Under the pieces are notes generated by a model. That model did not search any database, was not told where the DNA came from, and saw nothing but the letters and a program-made list of their open reading frames with translations. The position numbers and the translations under genes are program-made. Of a DNA stretch of 64,000 bases, positions 1 to 14,245 are shown piece by piece. The DNA comes from Enterobacter sp. R4-368. GTDB lineage: Bacteria > Pseudomonadota > Gammaproteobacteria > Enterobacterales > Enterobacteriaceae. The DNA lies in contig NC_021500.1 of NCBI RefSeq assembly GCF_000410515.1, positions 806,001 through 870,000 on the forward strand, given 5' to 3'. Every line of letters starts with the position of its first letter. Within the stretch, counting starts at the first letter, position 1.

Positions 1-743
1 AGCGGCGTGTTTTCCGTATCCGGTGCGGGTTCGCCCGCCAGTAACGCCGCCAGCGCCCAGGCCGTGCGCTGGAACTGGCTTAGATCGTTTTCACCAAATG
101 GTAACGCTTTGCCAAGCTCCAGTGTGCAAGCCAGCGCATTAAAATGCTCACAGCTGTAATGGGTAAAGGTGCCGCCCGGTGCCTGGTGAAACACCAGCGC
201 CTCCAGTCCTGCGTCACCCAGCCATTCCAGAAACGGTTCATCCCAGGGCTCTGCTCGCTGTGGCAGCACGCCAAAGCGCACATGATGCGAACCGCGGATC
301 GCGGTATGTAAATCCAGATGCCAGCGCACCTCATCGCCCGCCGCAAAGAAATGCGTCACCGCTCGTTCAAGCTGGGCGGCGCGCACTGTTTCATCGTTGG
401 GCGGCAACTGCTGCCAGCGGCCACCAAACATCCGGTTGAGATCGTTATGCAAAAATCGCTTGTTTTGCGCCAGCGCCTGCGGGTTTCCAAGGATCACCAG
501 CAGCCGCCAGGTGAGTGGCTGTTCGCCCGCAAAGACATTCTTAAGCAACAGATCCAGCATCTCCACCGGCGCGGTTTCATTACCGTGGATAGCACACGAG
601 ATAACCAGCGATCGCCCGACGGATTGTTTCGGGATCAGCTCCAGAATCCCTTGTTCGTGCCACAACCAGTGAATACCGCCCGACTCCCCTGACATTTTTC
701 GCGGGATGTCGCCCGCAAGCGTTGCAGCAAGAAAGTTATCCAT
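1..743 (-). CDS. astE: Succinylglutamate desuccinylase AstE, C-terminus outside window
   Basis: Last step of the arginine succinyltransferase pathway: zinc-dependent hydrolysis of N-succinylglutamate to glutamate and succinate in the cytoplasm. The reading frame runs off the left edge, so only about 247 N-terminal residues of the roughly 320 usual for the family are present. It begins [15 protein letters not shown] after a good GGAGG ribosome site. The zinc-site signatures [10 protein letters not shown] and [11 protein letters not shown] mark it as a member of the AstE/AspA carboxypeptidase-like family. It is the last gene of astCADBE; its ATG lies 11 bases after the astB stop. Identification is firm. 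Confidence 0.95.
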   Translation of the reverse strand, partial: MDNFLAATLAGDIPRKMSGESGGIHWLWHEQGILELIPKQSVGRSLVISCAIHGNETAPVEMLDLLLKNVFAGEQPLTWRLLVILGNPQALAQNKRFLHNDLNRMFGGRWQQLPPNDETVRAAQLERAVTHFFAAGDEVRWHLDLHTAIRGSHHVRFGVLPQRAEPWDEPFLEWLGDAGLEALVFHQAPGGTFTHYSCEHFNALACTLELGKALPFGENDLSQFQRTAWALAALLAGEPAPDTENTP

Positions 744-754
744 ACGGCCTCCGG

Positions 755-4597
<3,843 letters not shown>

Positions 4598-4601
<4 letters not shown>

Positions 4602-5818
4602 GATGCGTTCTCCGTAATGAATTTTTCACAGGCGCGGGCAACACGCGCAAGCCCGTCGCGGATCTCTTCTTCGCTGATATTCAACGCCGGAGCGAAACGC
4701 AGCACATTGCCACCGGCAATCAATACCATTGCGCCTTCTGCTGCTGCCAGTTGTGAAAGTTGTTTTGCTTTTCCGGCATACTCAGGAGCCAGTTGACAAC
4801 CGATCAGCAACCCTAAGCCGCGGATTTCACTGAACAGGTGATAACGGTCATTGATCGCCGCAAGCTGCTCCGTAAACCATTGATGGCGTTGCTTCACGCC
4901 AGTCAGAGTTTCCCGCGTGTTGACGATATCGAGCAACGCACCCGCCACCGCGCCGGCCAGCGGGTTACCGCCGTAGGTCGTACCGTGAGTACCGACATTC
5001 ATCACTTTGCCAAACTGTTCGGTGGTCAGCATCGCGCCAATCGGGAAACCACCGCCCAACGCTTTTGCCGTGGTCAGCGCATCCGGCGTCACGCCGTAAT
5101 GCATATAGGCATACAGCTCGCCGGTACGACCAACGCCGGTTTGCACCTCATCAAAAATCAGCAGCGCGTTATGACGGGTACACAGCTCGCGCAACCCTTG
5201 CAAAAACGCCTGGCTGGCTGGCACCACGCCGCCTTCACCCTGCATCGGCTCGACAATAACGGCACAGGTATCGTCATTAATTAAGGCGCTGGCGGAGGCC
5301 AGATCGTTGAACTGCGCATGCTGGATTTGCGGCGGTAACGGCGCAAAATCTTGCGAATAAGCCGGTTGCCCGCCCGCGCTAACGGTAAATAAGGTGCGTC
5401 CATGGAACGCATTCTTGAACGCGACAATGCCGCTTTTATGCGGGCCAAAGGTATCGTGGGCATATTTGCGCGCCAGCTTCAGCGCCGCTTCGTTTGCCTC
5501 GGCACCGGAGTTACAAAAGAAGGCGCGATCGGCAAAGGTCGCGTCCAGCAGGCGTTTCGCCAGTTTCAGCACCGGCTCGTTGGTGTAACCGTTGCCGGTA
5601 TGCCAGAACTTCGCCGCCTGCTCGCTGAGCGCTTTACACAGCGCGGGATGCGCATGCCCCAGCGCATTCACCGCAATCCCTCCGGCAAAGTCGACATACT
5701 CTTTACCCTGCTGATCCCACAAGCGGGAGCCCTCACCGCGTACCGGAATAAAAGGCGCAGGCGCGTAGACAGGCAGCATCCATTGATCAAAGTTTTCACG
5801 CGTAATTGACAGAGACAT
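4598..5818 (-). CDS. astC: Succinylornithine transaminase AstC
   Basis: PLP-dependent transamination of N2-succinylornithine with 2-oxoglutarate. It is the first gene of the ast operon and can overlap functionally with ArgD. Start chosen at [13 protein letters not shown], which has a GAGG site five bases upstream. This gives 406 residues, identical to E. coli AstC; a longer frame to 5926 would run into the sigma-54 promoter. Class III aminotransferase features are present: [17 protein letters not shown], the Asp of [15 protein letters not shown] and the PLP Lys in [16 protein letters not shown]. Confidence 0.97.
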
Positions 5819-5892
5819 AGCGACCTCATCCGGTAAATAAATAGTTGATAAAATGTTAACGAATATGAACGTTTTCGCTGTAAATGTAGATT

Positions 5893-5907
5893 GCACGGTT
5901 CGTGCCA
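5893..5907 (-). promoter_or_regulatory. Sigma-54 promoter of the ast operon
   Basis: Read on the minus strand the site is TGGCAC-N5-GTGC, against the sigma-54 consensus TGGCAC-N5-TTGC. The GG and GC dinucleotides keep the required ten-base spacing and only one core base differs. It lies 75 bases upstream of the astC start. E. coli astCADBE is known to be transcribed by sigma-54 RNA polymerase under NtrC with ArgR support, so the position and sequence agree with established regulation. Confidence 0.82.
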
Positions 5908-5972
5908 GCCAGCGATAAAAATGCATAAACGACTTTCAGCAACGAAATTTCAATAACTTAAAACCTATCGCC

Positions 5973-6000
5973 ATTCACTTTATTTGCATAAAAAGTGAAT
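5973..6000. promoter_or_regulatory. Inverted repeat, possible ArgR operator
   Basis: Nine-base arms ATTCACTTT and AAAGTGAAT face each other across ten bases. The right half, TGCATAAAAAGTGA, matches 11 of 14 positions of an arginine-box half-type TGAATAAAAATTCA. It lies about 66 bases upstream of the sigma-54 core, a plausible place for ArgR to help NtrC. The arms are certain; the ArgR assignment is inferred. Confidence 0.4.
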
Positions 6001-6252
6001 AATCAGAGATCCAAATGAGGTGGAGAGGGAGGAAAGACGCCTGTTTATGCAATTAGAAATTTTAATTATAGAACTGTGATCATCAGCGAAATTAATTTAC
6101 AGCGTGCGCCCTGTTTTAGTGCGTTTCGCCCTAAATAAGGGCACGTGATGCGCCAGTGCGCATCGGCGGCGGCGATATCAATAAGTGGCGGTGGTTAAAT
6201 GTAAATTCTGCTAACATCTCTGCATCTTTCACTCTGCTAAATGGCTGCGACT

Positions 6253-7059
6253 ATGAAATTTGTCTCTTTTAATATCAATGGCCTGCGCGCCCGTCCTCAC
6301 CAGCTTGAAGCGCTGGTTGAGCAACATCAGCCGGACGTCATCGGCCTGCAGGAGACCAAAGTCCACGACGATATGTTTCCGCTCGAAGATGTCGCACGGC
6401 TGGGTTACAACGTTTTTTATCACGGACAGAAAGGCCACTACGGCGTGGCATTGCTGACCAAAGAGACGCCGATTTCCGTGCGTCGCGGCTGGCCGAACGA
6501 CGGTGAAGAAGCGCAGCGCCGCATTATCATGGCGGAGATCCCCTCGCCTATCGGCGATATCACGGTGATTAATGGCTATTTCCCGCAGGGCGAAAGCCGC
6601 GACCACCCGCTGAAGTTCCCGGCGAAAGAAAAGTTCTACCAGGACTTGCAGAACTATCTCGATACAGAACTCGATAAAACAAAACCGGTGTTGATCATGG
6701 GCGATATGAATATCAGCCCGACAGACCTTGATATCGGTATCGGTGAAGAGAACCGCAAACGCTGGCTGCGCACCGGTAAATGCTCCTTCCTGCCGGAAGA
6801 GCGCGAATGGATGGAGCGTCTGAAAGGCTGGGGGCTGGTGGATACGTTCCGCGAAGCCAACCCGGAAACTCAGGATCGCTTCTCGTGGTTTGATTATCGC
6901 TCAAAAGGCTTCGACGATAACCGCGGCCTGCGTATCGATCTGCTGCTGGCAAGCCAACCGCTGGCGGAGCGCTGCATTGAGACGGGTATCGATTACGACA
7001 TTCGCAGCATGGAAAAACCGTCCGACCACGCACCGGTGTGGGCCAAATTTAAGGTCTGA
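6253..7059 (+). CDS. xthA: Exodeoxyribonuclease III
   Basis: Class II AP endonuclease and 3'-5' exonuclease of base-excision repair. The start is set at [20 protein letters not shown], giving 268 residues as in E. coli; an in-frame ATG four codons earlier has no better ribosome site. Catalytic motifs of the EEP fold are all present: GLQETK (metal Glu), [11 protein letters not shown] (Asp/Asn), [18 protein letters not shown] and the terminal SDHAPVWA with its catalytic Asp-His pair. Three bases separate it from the next gene, so the two may be cotranscribed. Confidence 0.97.
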   Translation: MKFVSFNINGLRARPHQLEALVEQHQPDVIGLQETKVHDDMFPLEDVARLGYNVFYHGQKGHYGVALLTKETPISVRRGWPNDGEEAQRRIIMAEIPSPIGDITVINGYFPQGESRDHPLKFPAKEKFYQDLQNYLDTELDKTKPVLIMGDMNISPTDLDIGIGEENRKRWLRTGKCSFLPEEREWMERLKGWGLVDTFREANPETQDRFSWFDYRSKGFDDNRGLRIDLLLASQPLAERCIETGIDYDIRSMEKPSDHAPVWAKFKV

Positions 7060-7062
7060 CCG

Positions 7063-7926
7063 ATGACGCCCGCGCGCTCTCCGTGGGTTTGTGCAGCGTG
7101 GCTGGCGGATCTGCTACAACACCGCCCGGTCACCGCTGGCCCGCAGGGCGAGTGGCGGCTGCTGGAAGTGGGCTGTGACGCTGAACACCGCTATCGCGCC
7201 GGGCATATTCCCGGCGCGGATTATATCGACACCCGCGAAGTAGAAAGCCTGCCGCTGTGGAATGTGCTCAAGCCAGAACAATTACGCCAGGTGCTGCTCA
7301 GTCATGGCCTGCTCGCGGAGAGTACCGCCATCCTTTACGGCCGCGGCAATTATGCGGCGGAGCGGATGGCGCACATTTTGTTATACGCCGGGATCAGAGA
7401 GGTTCACTTACTGGATGGCGGCTGGCAGAGCTGGTTGCGCGCCGGTTTCGCCCGGCAAACCGGTGCAGCGTCAGGCATCAACCCGCAATCGGATTTTGGC
7501 GTGAATATCCCGGCGCGGCCTGAGCTTCTGCTCAATATGGCGCAAACCGAGCAGCGTCTGGCGCAGCCCGACACATTGCTGGTCAGTATCCGCAGTTGGC
7601 CTGAGTTTAGCGGTCAGACAAGCGGTTACGACTATATCGCCGCTGTCGGCGATATTCCCGGCGCCCGCTGGGGGCTGGCAGCAGGCGACAGCCAGTTGAT
7701 TACCAATTTTCACCATGCAGACGGCACGGTGCGAAACCCGTCTGAGATCGCCGCACTCTGGCAACAACAGCACATCACTGGCGATAACCCGGTGATTTTT
7801 TATTGCGGTACCGGCTGGCGCGCCTCGTTTGCCTTTTTTATTGCCCGCGCGCTCGGCTGGGCAGATATCGCCGTGTATGATGGCGGCTGGTTCGAATGGA
7901 GCCAGCACACTAACGGAACGCAGTAA
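7063..7926 (+). CDS. Two-domain rhodanese, YnjE-type sulfurtransferase
   Basis: Thiosulfate or 3-mercaptopyruvate sulfurtransferase family, 287 residues. Two rhodanese domains are visible. The first ends in YDGGW-like LLDGGWQSWL and has Gly-Arg-Gly (residues 93-95) where an active Cys would stand, so it is catalytically silent. The second carries the persulfide Cys248 in FYCGTGWRAS and ends VYDGGWFEWS. The CGTGWR loop and the position before nudG match E. coli YnjE, but YnjE is about 435 residues with a signal peptide and a third domain. This protein has neither and should be cytoplasmic. It overlaps nudG by one base (TAATG). Confidence 0.8.
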   Translation: MTPARSPWVCAAWLADLLQHRPVTAGPQGEWRLLEVGCDAEHRYRAGHIPGADYIDTREVESLPLWNVLKPEQLRQVLLSHGLLAESTAILYGRGNYAAERMAHILLYAGIREVHLLDGGWQSWLRAGFARQTGAASGINPQSDFGVNIPARPELLLNMAQTEQRLAQPDTLLVSIRSWPEFSGQTSGYDYIAAVGDIPGARWGLAAGDSQLITNFHHADGTVRNPSEIAALWQQQHITGDNPVIFYCGTGWRASFAFFIARALGWADIAVYDGGWFEWSQHTNGTQ

Positions 7927-8342
7927 TGACCCTTCTGAAAACCCTGGATGTCGTGGCCGCCATCATTGAGCGCGACGGCAACATTTTACTGGCACAGCGA
8001 CCCGACCATGCCGATCAGGCCGGTCTGTGGGAATTTGCCGGTGGAAAAGTAGAAGCCGGGGAAACACAGCCGCAGGCGCTAACGCGCGAGTTGCGGGAAG
8101 AGTTGGGTATTGATGCTGTACCTGCGCGCTATGTTGCCAGCCATCAGCGGGAGGTTTCCGGGCGGCTGATTCATTTGCACGCCTGGCATGTGGTGAATTT
8201 TAGCGGTGAACCGGTACGTCACTATCACCGCGCGTTATTGTGGTGCTTACCCGCCGAAGCGCTAAAACTGCCGCTGGCTCCGGCGGATATTCCGCTGCTG
8301 GAAGCGTTTATGGCTTCACGCGCCGCCACACCAGCGGGTTAG
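7926..8342 (+). CDS. nudG: Nudix CTP pyrophosphohydrolase NudG
   Basis: Hydrolyses CTP, dCTP and oxidised or methylated pyrimidine nucleotides to the monophosphate plus PPi. The Nudix box GGKVEAGETQ...RELREELGI is complete, with the metal-binding REXXEE. The 138 residues fit E. coli NudG (135). It is translationally coupled to the upstream rhodanese gene and its 3' end overlaps the convergent ynjH by 35 bases. Confidence 0.93.
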   Translation: MTLLKTLDVVAAIIERDGNILLAQRPDHADQAGLWEFAGGKVEAGETQPQALTRELREELGIDAVPARYVASHQREVSGRLIHLHAWHVVNFSGEPVRHYHRALLWCLPAEALKLPLAPADIPLLEAFMASRAATPAG

Positions 8343-8595
8343 TGGAAATGGCTCTCTCATCGCGCTGGCATTGTAATAACACACCCTCGGTTTTGATAAC
8401 CGCCCCTTCGCTGTAGTTTTGATTACCGTATACGCAGCATTGCATGCAGGGCTGCGTGGTCTGCGTCTGCCCACCGGAGCTGAACACTTCCGGCGGCACA
8501 TTCACCTCAATCCCCGGCGACGGTAAACGTTCAGCCAGCACGCTGGTTGAGGCAGCAACCAGTAACGCTGCTGCTATCCACTTAATTCGGGCCAT
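8308..8595 (-). CDS. ynjH: YnjH family secreted protein (DUF1496)
   Basis: Small exported protein of unknown function. Start set at MARIKWIAAALL (AGGA site nine bases upstream), giving 95 residues; longer starts lack a ribosome site. A signal peptide ends near VLA. The mature part has the conserved Cys pattern CMQCCVYGNQNYSEGA and the C-terminal NPLVWRRVK. The gene sits between nudG and gdhA as in E. coli. Confidence 0.88.
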   Translation of the reverse strand: MARIKWIAAALLVAASTSVLAERLPSPGIEVNVPPEVFSSGGQTQTTQPCMQCCVYGNQNYSEGAVIKTEGVLLQCQRDERAISTNPLVWRRVKP

Positions 8596-8728
8596 AACTT
8601 GTCCTTTTTGATTGACGCCACTCATTACTATAACGGATCTCTGCAGCAGGACTTTAATTTCACCGATCATCGTTTTTAGTTATGACAGATTGCCAATTAT
8701 TAATTTGCCTGGTGTGCGTTTTTTTCCC

Positions 8729-8759
8729 TTGCGGCCTATAGCTTTGCGGATGTTATAGT
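8729..8759 (+). promoter_or_regulatory. Candidate gdhA promoter, extended -10
   Basis: TTGCGG, a 19-base gap, then TGTTATAGT, an extended -10 (TGn-TATAGT). The expected transcription start lies about 65 bases upstream of the gdhA ATG. The long spacer is offset by the TG element. This is a motif call only. Confidence 0.45.
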
Positions 8760-8830
8760 CCGGAAGTGCCCGCTTTTTGCGCACCACCATCACAACAAAT
8801 TCACCACAACAATAAGAGACTCTTATATCT

Positions 8831-10174
8831 ATGGATCAGACGCACTCTCTTGCATCATTTCTCCAGTATGTCGAACAGCGTGACCCGCACCAGCCGGAGT
8901 TCTCCCAGGCCGTTCGTGAAGTGATGACTACCCTCTGGCCCTTCCTTGAAGCTCACCCGCGTTACCGCCAGATGTCATTACTCGAACGCCTCGTTGAACC
9001 GGAGCGCGTGATCCAGTTTCGCGTCGCCTGGGTTGATGACCGCAATCAGGTGCAGGTTAACCGCGCGTGGCGCGTACAGTTCAGTTCGGCTATTGGCCCC
9101 TATAAAGGCGGTATGCGTTTTCACCCGTCGGTAAATTTGTCGATCCTCAAATTCCTCGGCTTCGAACAAACGTTCAAAAACGCGCTCACAACCCTGCCGA
9201 TGGGCGGTGGCAAAGGCGGCAGTGATTTCGATCCGAAAGGCAAGAGCGATGGCGAAGTGATGCGCTTCTGCCAGGCGCTGATAAGCGAATTGTATCGTCA
9301 TCTTGGCGCGGATACCGACGTGCCCGCCGGAGATATTGGCGTCGGCGCACGCGAAGTCGGTTTTATGGCCGGGATGATGAAAAAGCTTTCCAACAATACC
9401 GCTTGTGTGTTTACCGGCAAGGGGCTGTCGTTTGGCGGCAGTCTGATCCGCCCGGAAGCGACGGGTTACGGCCTGGTCTATTTCACCGAAGCGATGCTCA
9501 AGCGTCACGGTCTTGGCTTTGAAGGGATGCGTGTGGCGGTTTCCGGTTCCGGCAACGTGGCGCAGTACGCGATTGAAAAAGCGATGGCTTTTGGCGCACG
9601 GGTGATTACCGCGTCGGACTCTGCCGGTACGGTGGTAGATGAAGCCGGATTTAACCGTGAAAAACTGGCCCGTCTGTGCGAGATCAAAACCAGCCGCGAC
9701 GGCCGTATAGCCGATTATGCACGGGAATTTGGTCTGACATACCTCGAAGGCAAACAACCGTGGTCAGTGCCGGTCGACATCGCGCTGCCGTGTGCCACGC
9801 AAAATGAGCTGGATATCGACGCGGCGCGTGTATTGATTGCCAACGGCGTAAAAGCGGTGGCGGAAGGTGCCAATATGCCTGCCACCATTGATGCCACCGA
9901 ACTGTTCCTCGAGGCGGGCGTGCTGTTCGCGCCGGGGAAGGCGGCGAATGCAGGCGGGGTTGCCACCTCCGGTCTGGAGATGGCGCAGAATGCCGCACGT
10001 ATGGGCTGGAAAGCGGAAAAAGTGGATGCGCGTTTGCATCACATCATGCTGGATATTCACCAGGCTTGCGTTGAGTACGGTGGCGAAGGCAAACAGACGC
10101 ACTATGTGCGCGGTGCCAACATCGCGGGCTTCGTGAAAGTCGCCGACGCGATGCTGGCGCAGGGCGTGATTTAA
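8831..10174 (+). CDS. gdhA: NADP-specific glutamate dehydrogenase
   Basis: Reductive amination of 2-oxoglutarate to glutamate with NADPH, the ammonia-rich route of assimilation. 447 residues, exactly the E. coli length. Visible motifs are the substrate pocket GPYKGGMRFHP, the catalytic-Lys segment LPMGGGKGGSDFDPKGKSD, the Asp of DVPAGDIGVGAREVG, and the Rossmann GSGNVAQYA. It starts MDQTHSLASFLQYVEQRD, a typical N-terminus. Convergent with topB, with only 29 bases between the stops. Confidence 0.98.
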   Translation: MDQTHSLASFLQYVEQRDPHQPEFSQAVREVMTTLWPFLEAHPRYRQMSLLERLVEPERVIQFRVAWVDDRNQVQVNRAWRVQFSSAIGPYKGGMRFHPSVNLSILKFLGFEQTFKNALTTLPMGGGKGGSDFDPKGKSDGEVMRFCQALISELYRHLGADTDVPAGDIGVGAREVGFMAGMMKKLSNNTACVFTGKGLSFGGSLIRPEATGYGLVYFTEAMLKRHGLGFEGMRVAVSGSGNVAQYAIEKAMAFGARVITASDSAGTVVDEAGFNREKLARLCEIKTSRDGRIADYAREFGLTYLEGKQPWSVPVDIALPCATQNELDIDAARVLIANGVKAVAEGANMPATIDATELFLEAGVLFAPGKAANAGGVATSGLEMAQNAARMGWKAEKVDARLHHIMLDIHQACVEYGGEGKQTHYVRGANIAGFVKVADAMLAQGVI

Positions 10175-10180
10175 TAAGCT

Positions 10181-10213
10181 GGCCGGGTAACAGCGAAAAC
10201 GCGTTATCCGGCC
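10181..10213. repeat. REP-like hairpin between gdhA and topB
   Basis: Arms GGCCGG-GTAAC and GTTA-T-CCGGCC form a near-perfect hairpin that overlaps the topB stop codon. There is no T tract. The sequence resembles enterobacterial REP units and could stabilise or end transcripts of the convergent pair. Confidence 0.5.
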
Positions 10214-12159
10214 GCAGTTGCCGCGTCACCGCCCGCCTCTGCTGATGGCGGGCGTTTCTTCCCGCGACCTTTGGCAAACGGTTTTTTCTTCTCACCGCCC
10301 GGTGCCACCAGCCCACGGAACTGACGCACCGGCGTGTTACGCGCCTGGTGAATCAACTCGTGCAGTGTCCCCACCAGCGGCTGCATAAAATCCTGATAGC
10401 GGCACTCTTTCTCACTGATTTGCGTCAGCACCGACTCCCAGTGCGCGGTCATATCAGGCCGCGCCGCCATCTCCGGCAGTGAGTGGATCAACGCTCGTCC
10501 CGGTTCGGTCGAGTGGATGTAGCGCCCTTTTTTCACCAGAAAACCGCGCTTAAACAGCAGTTCGATAATCCCGGCACGCGTCGCCTCGGTGCCCAGACCA
10601 TCGGTAGCACGCAGAATTTTCTTTAGATCCTTGTCCTGTACGAAACGCGCAATCCCGGTCATCGCCGACAGCAATGTTGCATCGGTAAAGTGGCGCGGCG
10701 GCTGGGTCTGGCGCGCCACTACTTCGCCTTTTTCGCACAATAATTCGTCGTCTTTTGCCACCACCGGCAGCGGAGTGCCGTCGTTCTCTTCATCGCGCTC
10801 TTTCGAACCAAGCAGCGTGCGCCACCCGGCCTCCGCCAGAAAACGCGCTTTGGCGATAAACTTGCCGTTGGCGATGTCGAGATCGATCTGGCATTTGCGG
10901 AACACCGCATCCGGGCAGAACTGCATCAGATACTGGCGAGCAATCAGGTTATAAACATTAGCTTCGTTATCGCTGAGATTGACCTTCGAGGCGCGGGCCG
11001 TCGGGATAATCGCATGGTGAGCATCGACTTTTTTATCGTCCCAGCAGCGGTTGCGCGTGTCCGGGTTCACCACCGGCTGCGGCAACAAATCCGGAGCATG
11101 CGCACCAATCGCGTTTATCACCGCGTGTCGTCCGGCAAAATGCTCTTCCGGTAAATAACGACAATCAGAACGCGGATAGGTGATCAGCTTGTGGGTTTCG
11201 TAGAGTTTCTGGCAAATATCGAGCACATTCTGCGCACTGAGCCCATAGCGTTTTGCCGCTTCAATTTGCAACGCCGAAAGCGAAAACGGCAGCGGCGCGA
11301 GTTCTGATTCCCGTTTATCGTTATAGGCCGTCACCAGCGCGGGTTGGCCGCTAATGCGGTTCACCACATGCTCCGCCAGCGGACGATGCAATAAACGCCC
11401 CTCTTCGTCCTGATAAGGTTCACACGCCTCGCTCGGCTGCCACAGAGCGGTAAAGCGCTCCCCGGCTGGCGTGACGATATGCGCTTTCACCTCAAAGAAA
11501 TCTTTCGCCACGAAGTTCTCAATCTCTTCGTCACGACGCACCACCAGCCCCAGCACCGGCGTTTGCACGCGTCCAACGGAGAGCACGCCCTGATAGCCGG
11601 CATTGCGCCCCAGCAGCGTATAAGCGCGGGTCATGTTGATGCCATAGAGCCAGTCGGCACGGGCGCGCGCCAGCGCCGACACACACAGTGGAATAAATTC
11701 GCTATTTGCCCGCAGGCGCTCAATCGCCCGCTCTACCGCCTGCGGATTGAGATCATTAATCAGGCAACGCTGCACCTGCTGGCGTTTTTCAGCTGGCAGT
11801 TGCAGGTAGTCAATCACTTCATCAACTAGCAACTGCCCTTCACGATCCGGGTCACCGGCGTGCACCACCTGTTCGGCATCGGCGAGCAGGCGTTTGATAA
11901 CATTGATTTGCTTAAGCACCGACGGGCGCGGCTGCAACTGCCACTTTTCCGGCACGATCGGAAGATCGGCCAGGTTCCAGCGTGCATAGCGGCTGTCGTA
12001 GACGTCCGGCTGCGCCTGCTCAAGCAGGTGACCAATGCACCAGGTCACCACCTGACCATTACCGCACTCAATATAGCCGTCGCCTTTGCGATGCGGCTTC
12101 GGCAGCACATCGGCAATGGCACGCGCCAGACTGGGCTTTTCGGCAATAAATAACCGCAT
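10204..12159 (-). CDS. topB: DNA topoisomerase III
   Basis: Type IA topoisomerase that decatenates replication intermediates and works with RecQ. 651 residues (E. coli 653). Begins [20 protein letters not shown], the Toprim domain with the EKPS Glu, followed by [16 protein letters not shown] (DxD metal site). The active-site Tyr lies in [13 protein letters not shown]. The C-terminus is basic ([16 protein letters not shown]), as expected for DNA contact. Four bases separate it from the selD stop, the usual selD-topB pair. Confidence 0.97.
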   Translation of the reverse strand: MRLFIAEKPSLARAIADVLPKPHRKGDGYIECGNGQVVTWCIGHLLEQAQPDVYDSRYARWNLADLPIVPEKWQLQPRPSVLKQINVIKRLLADAEQVVHAGDPDREGQLLVDEVIDYLQLPAEKRQQVQRCLINDLNPQAVERAIERLRANSEFIPLCVSALARARADWLYGINMTRAYTLLGRNAGYQGVLSVGRVQTPVLGLVVRRDEEIENFVAKDFFEVKAHIVTPAGERFTALWQPSEACEPYQDEEGRLLHRPLAEHVVNRISGQPALVTAYNDKRESELAPLPFSLSALQIEAAKRYGLSAQNVLDICQKLYETHKLITYPRSDCRYLPEEHFAGRHAVINAIGAHAPDLLPQPVVNPDTRNRCWDDKKVDAHHAIIPTARASKVNLSDNEANVYNLIARQYLMQFCPDAVFRKCQIDLDIANGKFIAKARFLAEAGWRTLLGSKERDEENDGTPLPVVAKDDELLCEKGEVVARQTQPPRHFTDATLLSAMTGIARFVQDKDLKKILRATDGLGTEATRAGIIELLFKRGFLVKKGRYIHSTEPGRALIHSLPEMAARPDMTAHWESVLTQISEKECRYQDFMQPLVGTLHELIHQARNTPVRQFRGLVAPGGEKKKPFAKGRGKKRPPSAEAGGDAATAAG

Positions 12160-12163
12160 AGGA

Positions 12164-13207
12164 TTAACGGATCTCGATCATCGGGCGACCGCCGCGTGCG
12201 CTGACCAGTTCACCAATCGCGCTCAGTTGAATACCGTATTCCGCTGCCGTCGCTTTAACTTCCTCTTCTGCACCCGGTGCCACCGCCAGCAGCAGGCCGC
12301 CGGACGTTTGCGGATCGCACAACAAATCGCGCACTGCCGTTGGCATCTCACCCATCAGATGACCATAGCTGGCGAAGTTACGCAGGGTACCGCCGGGCAC
12401 TGCGCCCTGGGCGATGTACTCTTCCACACCCGGCAATTTCGGCACATCCTGATACCAGATCTGCGCCTGTACACCCGCGCCCTGGCACATTTCACTCAGG
12501 TGACCGAGCAGGCCAAAGCCGGTGACATCGGTCATCGCTTTTACGCCGTCGATCCCGGCAAAGGCGGCACCGGCAAGGTTCATGCGGCACATCACTTCCG
12601 TTGCCAGACCAACGTGTTCCGGTTTGAGCAGCGATTTTTTCTCCGCCGTGGTTAATACGCCAATGCCCAGCGGCTTGGTGAGGAACAGTTTGCAGCCCGC
12701 CTGGGCGGTGCTGTTTTTCTTCACGCGTTCGGTTGGTACCACGCCAGTTACGGCAAGGCCGAAAATCGGCTCCGGCGCGTCGATTGAGTGACCGCCCGCC
12801 AGCGCGATCCCCGCCTGCTGGCAGGCAAAACGCCCACCGTCGATCACCTCACGCGCGATTTCCGGTGCCAGTTTGTCGAGTGGCCAGCCCAGAATGGCAA
12901 TCGCCATAATCGGTTTGCCGCCCATCGCGAAAACGTCGCTAATGGCGTTGGTCGCGGCAATGCGGCCAAAGTCGAAGGGGTTATCGACAATCGGCATAAA
13001 GAAGTCGGTGGTGCTGATAATGCAGGTACCGTTACCCAAATCGTAAACGGCGGCGTCATCACGCGTTTCGTTGCCGACAAGCAGGTTCGGGTCGAGAAAC
13101 TTCGCCTGCTCGCTATGCAGAATGGTATCCAGCACTTTGGGGGAAATTTTACAACCGCAACCGGCTCCGTGGCTGTATTGCGTTAAACGAATGGCTTGCT
13201 CGCTCAT
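12164..13207 (-). CDS. selD: Selenophosphate synthetase (selenide, water dikinase)
   Basis: Makes selenophosphate from selenide and ATP for selenocysteine and 2-selenouridine synthesis. The ribosome site decides the start: AGGAG is followed by six bases and then the ATG at 13207, while the in-frame ATG two codons earlier abuts AGGAG and is unusable. This gives 347 residues as in E. coli. The catalytic Cys17 and Lys20 are in HGAGCGCK, so this is a Cys rather than a selenocysteine enzyme. Glycine-rich nucleotide loops such as [11 protein letters not shown] are present. Confidence 0.97.
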   Translation of the reverse strand: MSEQAIRLTQYSHGAGCGCKISPKVLDTILHSEQAKFLDPNLLVGNETRDDAAVYDLGNGTCIISTTDFFMPIVDNPFDFGRIAATNAISDVFAMGGKPIMAIAILGWPLDKLAPEIAREVIDGGRFACQQAGIALAGGHSIDAPEPIFGLAVTGVVPTERVKKNSTAQAGCKLFLTKPLGIGVLTTAEKKSLLKPEHVGLATEVMCRMNLAGAAFAGIDGVKAMTDVTGFGLLGHLSEMCQGAGVQAQIWYQDVPKLPGVEEYIAQGAVPGGTLRNFASYGHLMGEMPTAVRDLLCDPQTSGGLLLAVAPGAEEEVKATAAEYGIQLSAIGELVSARGGRPMIEIR

Positions 13208-13407
13208 GGACATCTCCTGTCATTGCAATCGCGCTATGGTAGCGCCCAAATGCTGAGCTGGTAAGTCTGGCAATCTTAATTCGCGCGTTATTGCTCATTA
13301 AGCAAACGAAACAGAGATTGCATGCGATGATTTTTCGCTCGTAAACTTCATATTTATAGCTACATTGGCCATTTTGCGAGTCACCGCAATGTTCTTTTTG
13401 GCTTTTC

Positions 13408-13425
13408 ATGACAGAAATATGACAG
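13408..13425 (-). promoter_or_regulatory. Pho-box-like site upstream of phoC
   Basis: On the minus strand the 18-mer is CTGTCATATTTCTGTCAT, which matches the PhoB consensus CTGTCATAWAWCTGTCAY at 17 of 18 positions. On the plus strand it reads as two ATGACAG direct repeats four bases apart. It ends 46 bases before the acid phosphatase start and lies about 200 bases upstream of selD. The match is clear, but its orientation is reversed relative to phoC. Confidence 0.55.
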
Positions 13426-13471
13426 CAGCCACTGAGGGCTACAGATGCTTTTTTACACAAAGGAACCGCTC

Positions 13472-14218
13472 ATGAAAAAAAATATCCTCGCGTTTTGTCT
13501 TGCTAGTTTGCTCTCTACCAGCGCTTTTGCTCTGGTTCCATCCGGGAATGATGCCACCACCAAACCTGATCTTTATTACCTGAAAAATGCGCAGGCGATT
13601 GATAGCCTGGCGCTGTTACCACCACCGCCGGAAGTCGGTAGCATCGCGTTTTTAAACGATCAGGCGATGTACGAGCAGGGCCGCTTGCTGCGTAACACCG
13701 AGCGCGGCAAACAGGCAGCGGAAGACGCAAACCTGAGCAGCGGCGGCGTGGCAAACGCCTTCTCCGGCGCATTTGGCTCACCGATCACCGAGAAAGACTC
13801 CCCTCAGTTGCATAAGCTGTTGACCAATATGATCGAAGATGCAGGCGATCTGGCAACCCGCGGCGCGAAGCAAAAATATATGCGTATCCGCCCGTTTGCC
13901 TTCTACGGCGTACCAACCTGCAACACTAAAGAGCAGGATTCACTGGCGAAAAACGGCTCTTATCCGTCCGGTCATACCTCTATCGGTTGGGCTACCGCAC
14001 TGGTGCTGGCAGAGATTAACCCACAGCGTCAGGATCAGATCCTCAAACGCGGCTACGACCTGGGGCAAAGCCGGGTGATTTGTGGCTACCACTGGCAAAG
14101 TGACGTGGACGCCGCGCGCATTGTTGGCTCCGCTGTCGTTGCCACTTTGCATACTAATCCGGCGTTCCAGCAACAGTTGCAGAAAGCCAAGGACGAGTTT
14201 GCCGCCCAGCATAAGTAA
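13472..14218 (+). CDS. phoC: Class A non-specific acid phosphatase (PhoC/PhoN family)
   Basis: Periplasmic phosphomonoesterase that scavenges phosphate from organic esters. Start at [14 protein letters not shown] behind AAAGGA; 248 residues. A signal peptide ends at AFA (residue 20). The family signature is complete: K133-X6-R140-P141, then PSGH (165-168), then S200-R201-X5-H207-X3-D211, the vanadium-haloperoxidase-type phosphatase site. The choice of PhoC over PhoN is by family resemblance. The gene is not at this place in E. coli; it lies with two lipoprotein genes between selD and ydjA. A Pho-box-like site lies upstream and a strong terminator follows. Confidence 0.9.
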   Translation: MKKNILAFCLASLLSTSAFALVPSGNDATTKPDLYYLKNAQAIDSLALLPPPPEVGSIAFLNDQAMYEQGRLLRNTERGKQAAEDANLSSGGVANAFSGAFGSPITEKDSPQLHKLLTNMIEDAGDLATRGAKQKYMRIRPFAFYGVPTCNTKEQDSLAKNGSYPSGHTSIGWATALVLAEINPQRQDQILKRGYDLGQSRVICGYHWQSDVDAARIVGSAVVATLHTNPAFQQQLQKAKDEFAAQHK

Positions 14219-14221
14219 ACC

Positions 14222-14245
14222 GCACGCCCGGACGGGCGTGCTTTT
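14222..14245 (+). terminator. phoC terminator
   Basis: GCACGCCC, loop GGAC, GGGCGTGC, then TTTT. It starts three bases after the phoC stop. Confidence 0.8.

Larger units (their letters stand above)
5819..6252. promoter_or_regulatory. astC-xthA divergent intergenic region
   Basis: A 434-base gene-free stretch between divergent astC and xthA. It holds the sigma-54-type astC promoter (5893-5907) and an inverted repeat with arginine-box-like character (5973-6000). I see no third gene. The right-hand part should contain the xthA promoter, but no clear hexamer pair stood out. Confidence 0.6.

Noticed and set aside
5819..5926. Upstream extension of AstC
   Set aside because: It would place coding sequence over the sigma-54 promoter; the ATG at 5818 gives the E. 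coli length.
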